Of a DNA stretch of 64,000 bases, positions 62,561 to 64,000 are shown piece by piece. The stretch comes from an uncultured Lachnospiraceae bacterium (GTDB taxonomy: Bacteria > Bacillota > Clostridia > Lachnospirales > Lachnospiraceae): contig CATKXR010000019.1 of assembly GCA_949840805.1 (NCBI GenBank), positions 1 to 64,000 of the forward strand, written 5' to 3'. Both the position numbers and the translations under genes were made by a program. Below the pieces are notes generated by a model. That model had not been told where the DNA came from, made no database searches, and worked only from the letters and a program-made list of their open reading frames with translations. Within the stretch, counting starts at the first letter, position 1. Every line of letters starts with the position of its first letter.

Positions 62561-62590
62561 AGTATACCACACGGCAGGCTATATCCGCAA
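62561..62590 (-). promoter_or_regulatory. Candidate promoter of mtnN
   Basis: Minus strand TTGCGG (62585-62590), 18-bp spacer, TATACT (62561-62566). Confidence 0.4.
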
Positions 62591-62609
62591 CCTGCCATTC
62601 TTCCGGCTC

Positions 62610-62639
62610 TTGACAATCTTCTTTTTCCCTTGATATAAT
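62610..62639 (+). promoter_or_regulatory. Consensus promoter of the TSCPD gene
   Basis: Perfect TTGACA (62610-62615), 18-bp spacer, perfect TATAAT (62634-62639), about 50 bp before the ATG at 62690. Confidence 0.8.
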
Positions 62640-62689
62640 AATGGCAGCATTCAACCACCAAATTAATAATTTACGGAGGACATACAACC

Positions 62690-62944
62690 ATGGTTTATAA
62701 AACACGCAATGTCTGCTCAAGGGAAATCCATTTTGATGTCAAAGACCATAAACTCACCAACGTCAAATATATCGGCGGCTGTTCCGGCAACACACAGGGC
62801 GTTGCCCGTTTAGTGGAAGGCATGGACGTCAGCGAAGCGATTGAGCGCTTAGAAGGAATCCACTGCGGTTTCCGCCCCACCTCCTGCCCTGACCAGCTTG
62901 CCCAGGCATTAAAAGCGTACCAACAAGAAAATCCCTCGGACTGA
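62690..62944 (+). CDS. TSCPD-domain protein (TIGR03905 family)
   Basis: 84 residues, the short stand-alone form. GGCSGNTQGVARLVEGM and the family-naming TSCPDQL near the C-terminus are present, with several cysteines. The domain also occurs fused to ribonucleotide reductases, but this short protein has no known function. It has the best promoter of the right side of the window and a GGAGG site. A terminator follows. Confidence 0.88.
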   Translation: MVYKTRNVCSREIHFDVKDHKLTNVKYIGGCSGNTQGVARLVEGMDVSEAIERLEGIHCGFRPTSCPDQLAQALKAYQQENPSD

Positions 62945-62966
62945 TTCATCGGTCCTGGGGATTTTT
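62928..62966 (+). terminator. Terminator of the TSCPD gene
   Basis: AAATCCC and GGAC (62928-62941) pair with GTCC and GGGATTT (62952-62966), with a mismatched pair between, ending in ATTTTT. It overlaps the end of the coding sequence. Confidence 0.7.
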
Positions 62967-62993
62967 CTGTGAATAATCCATCCTTTTTATTTA

Positions 62994-63584
62994 TCATCTG
63001 TTGTTTAAATACTCCATAACCCCCATATGAACCGTCCATGCCACCCGCTCCTGGTATTCCTCCGTATTCAATGCCTTCGCCTCCTTCCAGTTAGACAAAA
63101 ACCCACACTCCACGATCACGATCGGCTGTTTCACATGAAGCAGAAGATAATAGTTTCCGTTAGGCTTGGCAAGCCGCTTATTCTTATCCCCCAACACAAA
63201 ATCAAACCTCTTCTGGATAATTTCCGCCAACCGCTTCCCATTTTCCGAATCTTTATAATAAAATACCTGTCCTCCGGAAATTTCTTCCTCATGGTAACTG
63301 TTTTGGTGGATACTGACTACCAGATCCGGCTTTGTATCATTGATCAGCTCACAACGTTTTTTCATATCCGCCATCTTCTTGTGGCTGTCCTTTTCCCCGT
63401 AAAGCCCTTTGTCTTCCTCCCGGGTCATGACCACTTCCACATCCGATGCTTCCAAATATACCTTCAGCTTTTTGGCAATCTCCAGGTTAATATCCTTTTC
63501 CAGGCTTCCATCCACCCCTACTTTTCCGGGGTCATTACCTCCATGTCCGGGAGGCGGGAACAGACCAAAAGAGACAAGGATGCT
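62994..63584 (-). pseudogene. cwlD: 5'-truncated CwlD-type N-acetylmuramoyl-L-alanine amidase
   Basis: An Amidase_3 sequence of 174 codons from a GTG (63513-63515) to the stop, or open from 63584 without a start. SIHQN (second zinc His), IVIVECGFLSNWKEA (the acid) and the C-terminal part are intact. The first zinc ligand, the His of the GHGGNDPGK motif, is present (codon at 63543-63545) but lies upstream of the only usable start codon; no ATG, GTG or TTG precedes it, and an in-frame TGA is at 63585-63587. The usual N-terminal strand before DPGHGG is replaced by unrelated residues (LFPPPGHGG). The gene therefore looks cut at its 5' end, or it uses a rare start. CwlD works in spore cortex lysis. 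Confidence 0.65.
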
Positions 63585-63648
63585 TCAGGACAAGGATAGA
63601 GCGCCCATACCAGGGAACTACCCCGTAAAATTTTTATCAAACGGACTA

Positions 63649-64000
63649 TTATAAACAGAGCCTTAGTTCATCCATAAATAATCTGGTTGCATCAATCGCA
63701 TCTTCAAAATCCTTATGCCTTTTTTGATAACAGTCCATATTAATATCACAGAGGATATGGCCTAAAGGCTCATGGGTAAAACTGCAGCATGAGATCACAT
63801 CATCGCCAAGCAATGCCGTGAATTCCAGTACATTAGGCAGAAAATAAAAATAAAAATTTTCAAAGAAAGTTCCGGCAACCCTCACGCCTTTAATGCAAGC
63901 CTTATACCCGTCAGTACCATGTCCAAAAGCAGAATTTAACTTTACTGAATCTGCACCGCTAAATTTTATTTCTGCTCCTCTGCACAGTTCAATGGTCTGC
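63649..64000 (-). CDS. Unrecognised protein, 5' end outside window
   Basis: The frame is open from the right edge to TAA at 63649-63651, giving at least 116 residues with no start visible. The visible part has AFGHGTDGYKACIKGVRVAG, FYFYFLPNVLEF and a mixed C-terminus with HKDFEDAIDATRLF. No signal or helix stands out and no family was recognised. It lies just upstream of the truncated amidase, so it may mark the foreign side of a junction. Confidence 0.5.
   Translation of the reverse strand, partial: QTIELCRGAEIKFSGADSVKLNSAFGHGTDGYKACIKGVRVAGTFFENFYFYFLPNVLEFTALLGDDVISCCSFTHEPLGHILCDINMDCYQKRHKDFEDAIDATRLFMDELRLCL

Noticed and set aside
1-64000. tRNA, rRNA or CRISPR array
   Set aside because: No cloverleaf-like CCA-ended segment, rRNA core sequence or regularly spaced repeat was seen by eye on either strand; a computational scan was not possible.

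Overview
The window reads as a piece of chromosome from a spore-forming, Gram-positive anaerobe of the Clostridia, most likely Lachnospiraceae (Clostridium XIVa / Enterocloster-Hungatella type). This rests on gene order and protein character: a str operon (rpsL-rpsG-fusA-tuf), a hup-rqcP-yabP-yabQ-divIC-spoIIE-tilS-hpt-ftsH block like that of Bacillus, AGGAGG-type ribosome binding sites, many GTG/TTG starts, family-typical proteins (TIGR04086, TSCPD, DUF5711-like, long Prs) and roughly balanced base composition judged by eye. No plasmid, phage or IS gene, tRNA, rRNA or CRISPR array was recognised. About nine tenths of the genes are on the minus strand.

Layout, left to right. 1-4622: str operon on the minus strand, with a consensus promoter before rpsL and a second one before tuf, whose C-terminal end is cut off by the window edge. 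4886-9648: small membrane proteins, a CBS-domain CorC-like protein, an LspA-like peptidase and a plus-strand subtilase. 9742-16506: a divergent ClpX, an HtrA protease behind a perfect 11-bp tandem repeat, an LCP cell-wall ligase with a long low-complexity tail and a polyprenyl-phosphate sugar transferase. 16707-26050: a tightly packed surface-glycan operon (ThDP enzyme, two related SDRs, a C-methyltransferase-like enzyme, three glycosyltransferases). 26332-29918: a choline-binding-type cell-wall protein and an intact GH13 enzyme. 30292-37461: the ftsH-hpt-tilS-spoIIE-divIC-yabQ-yabP-rqcP-hup block. 37555-42705: mazG, an isoamylase-like GH13 with degenerate catalytic motifs, a nucleotidyltransferase, lepB and prs. 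42834-46527: dnaC/dnaD helicase-loader genes, an intergenic cluster of DnaA boxes, and murC. 46576-51538: yitT, apgM, aroK, a flavin reductase and a CBS-domain pyrophosphatase, the last four in one tight operon. 51761-58474: glucokinase, transketolase and a tkt/DUF5711-like/LysM/yyaC group. 58579-64000: coiled-coil and membrane proteins of unknown role, mtnN, a TSCPD protein, a 5'-truncated CwlD-type amidase, and an unrecognised gene running off the right edge.

Working together: the window is mainly housekeeping (translation, envelope proteolysis, wall synthesis, PRPP and sugar-phosphate metabolism) plus sporulation genes and one accessory polysaccharide operon. The most unusual items are the catalytically degenerate GH13 protein, the ClpX lacking the RKH pore loop, the degenerate MPN-like/LysM membrane protein beside yyaC, the membrane-domain-less SpoIIE, the DnaA-box cluster at dnaD/murC, and the candidate branched-sugar operon. 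All functional statements are from sequence reading only; no search or structure prediction was run.
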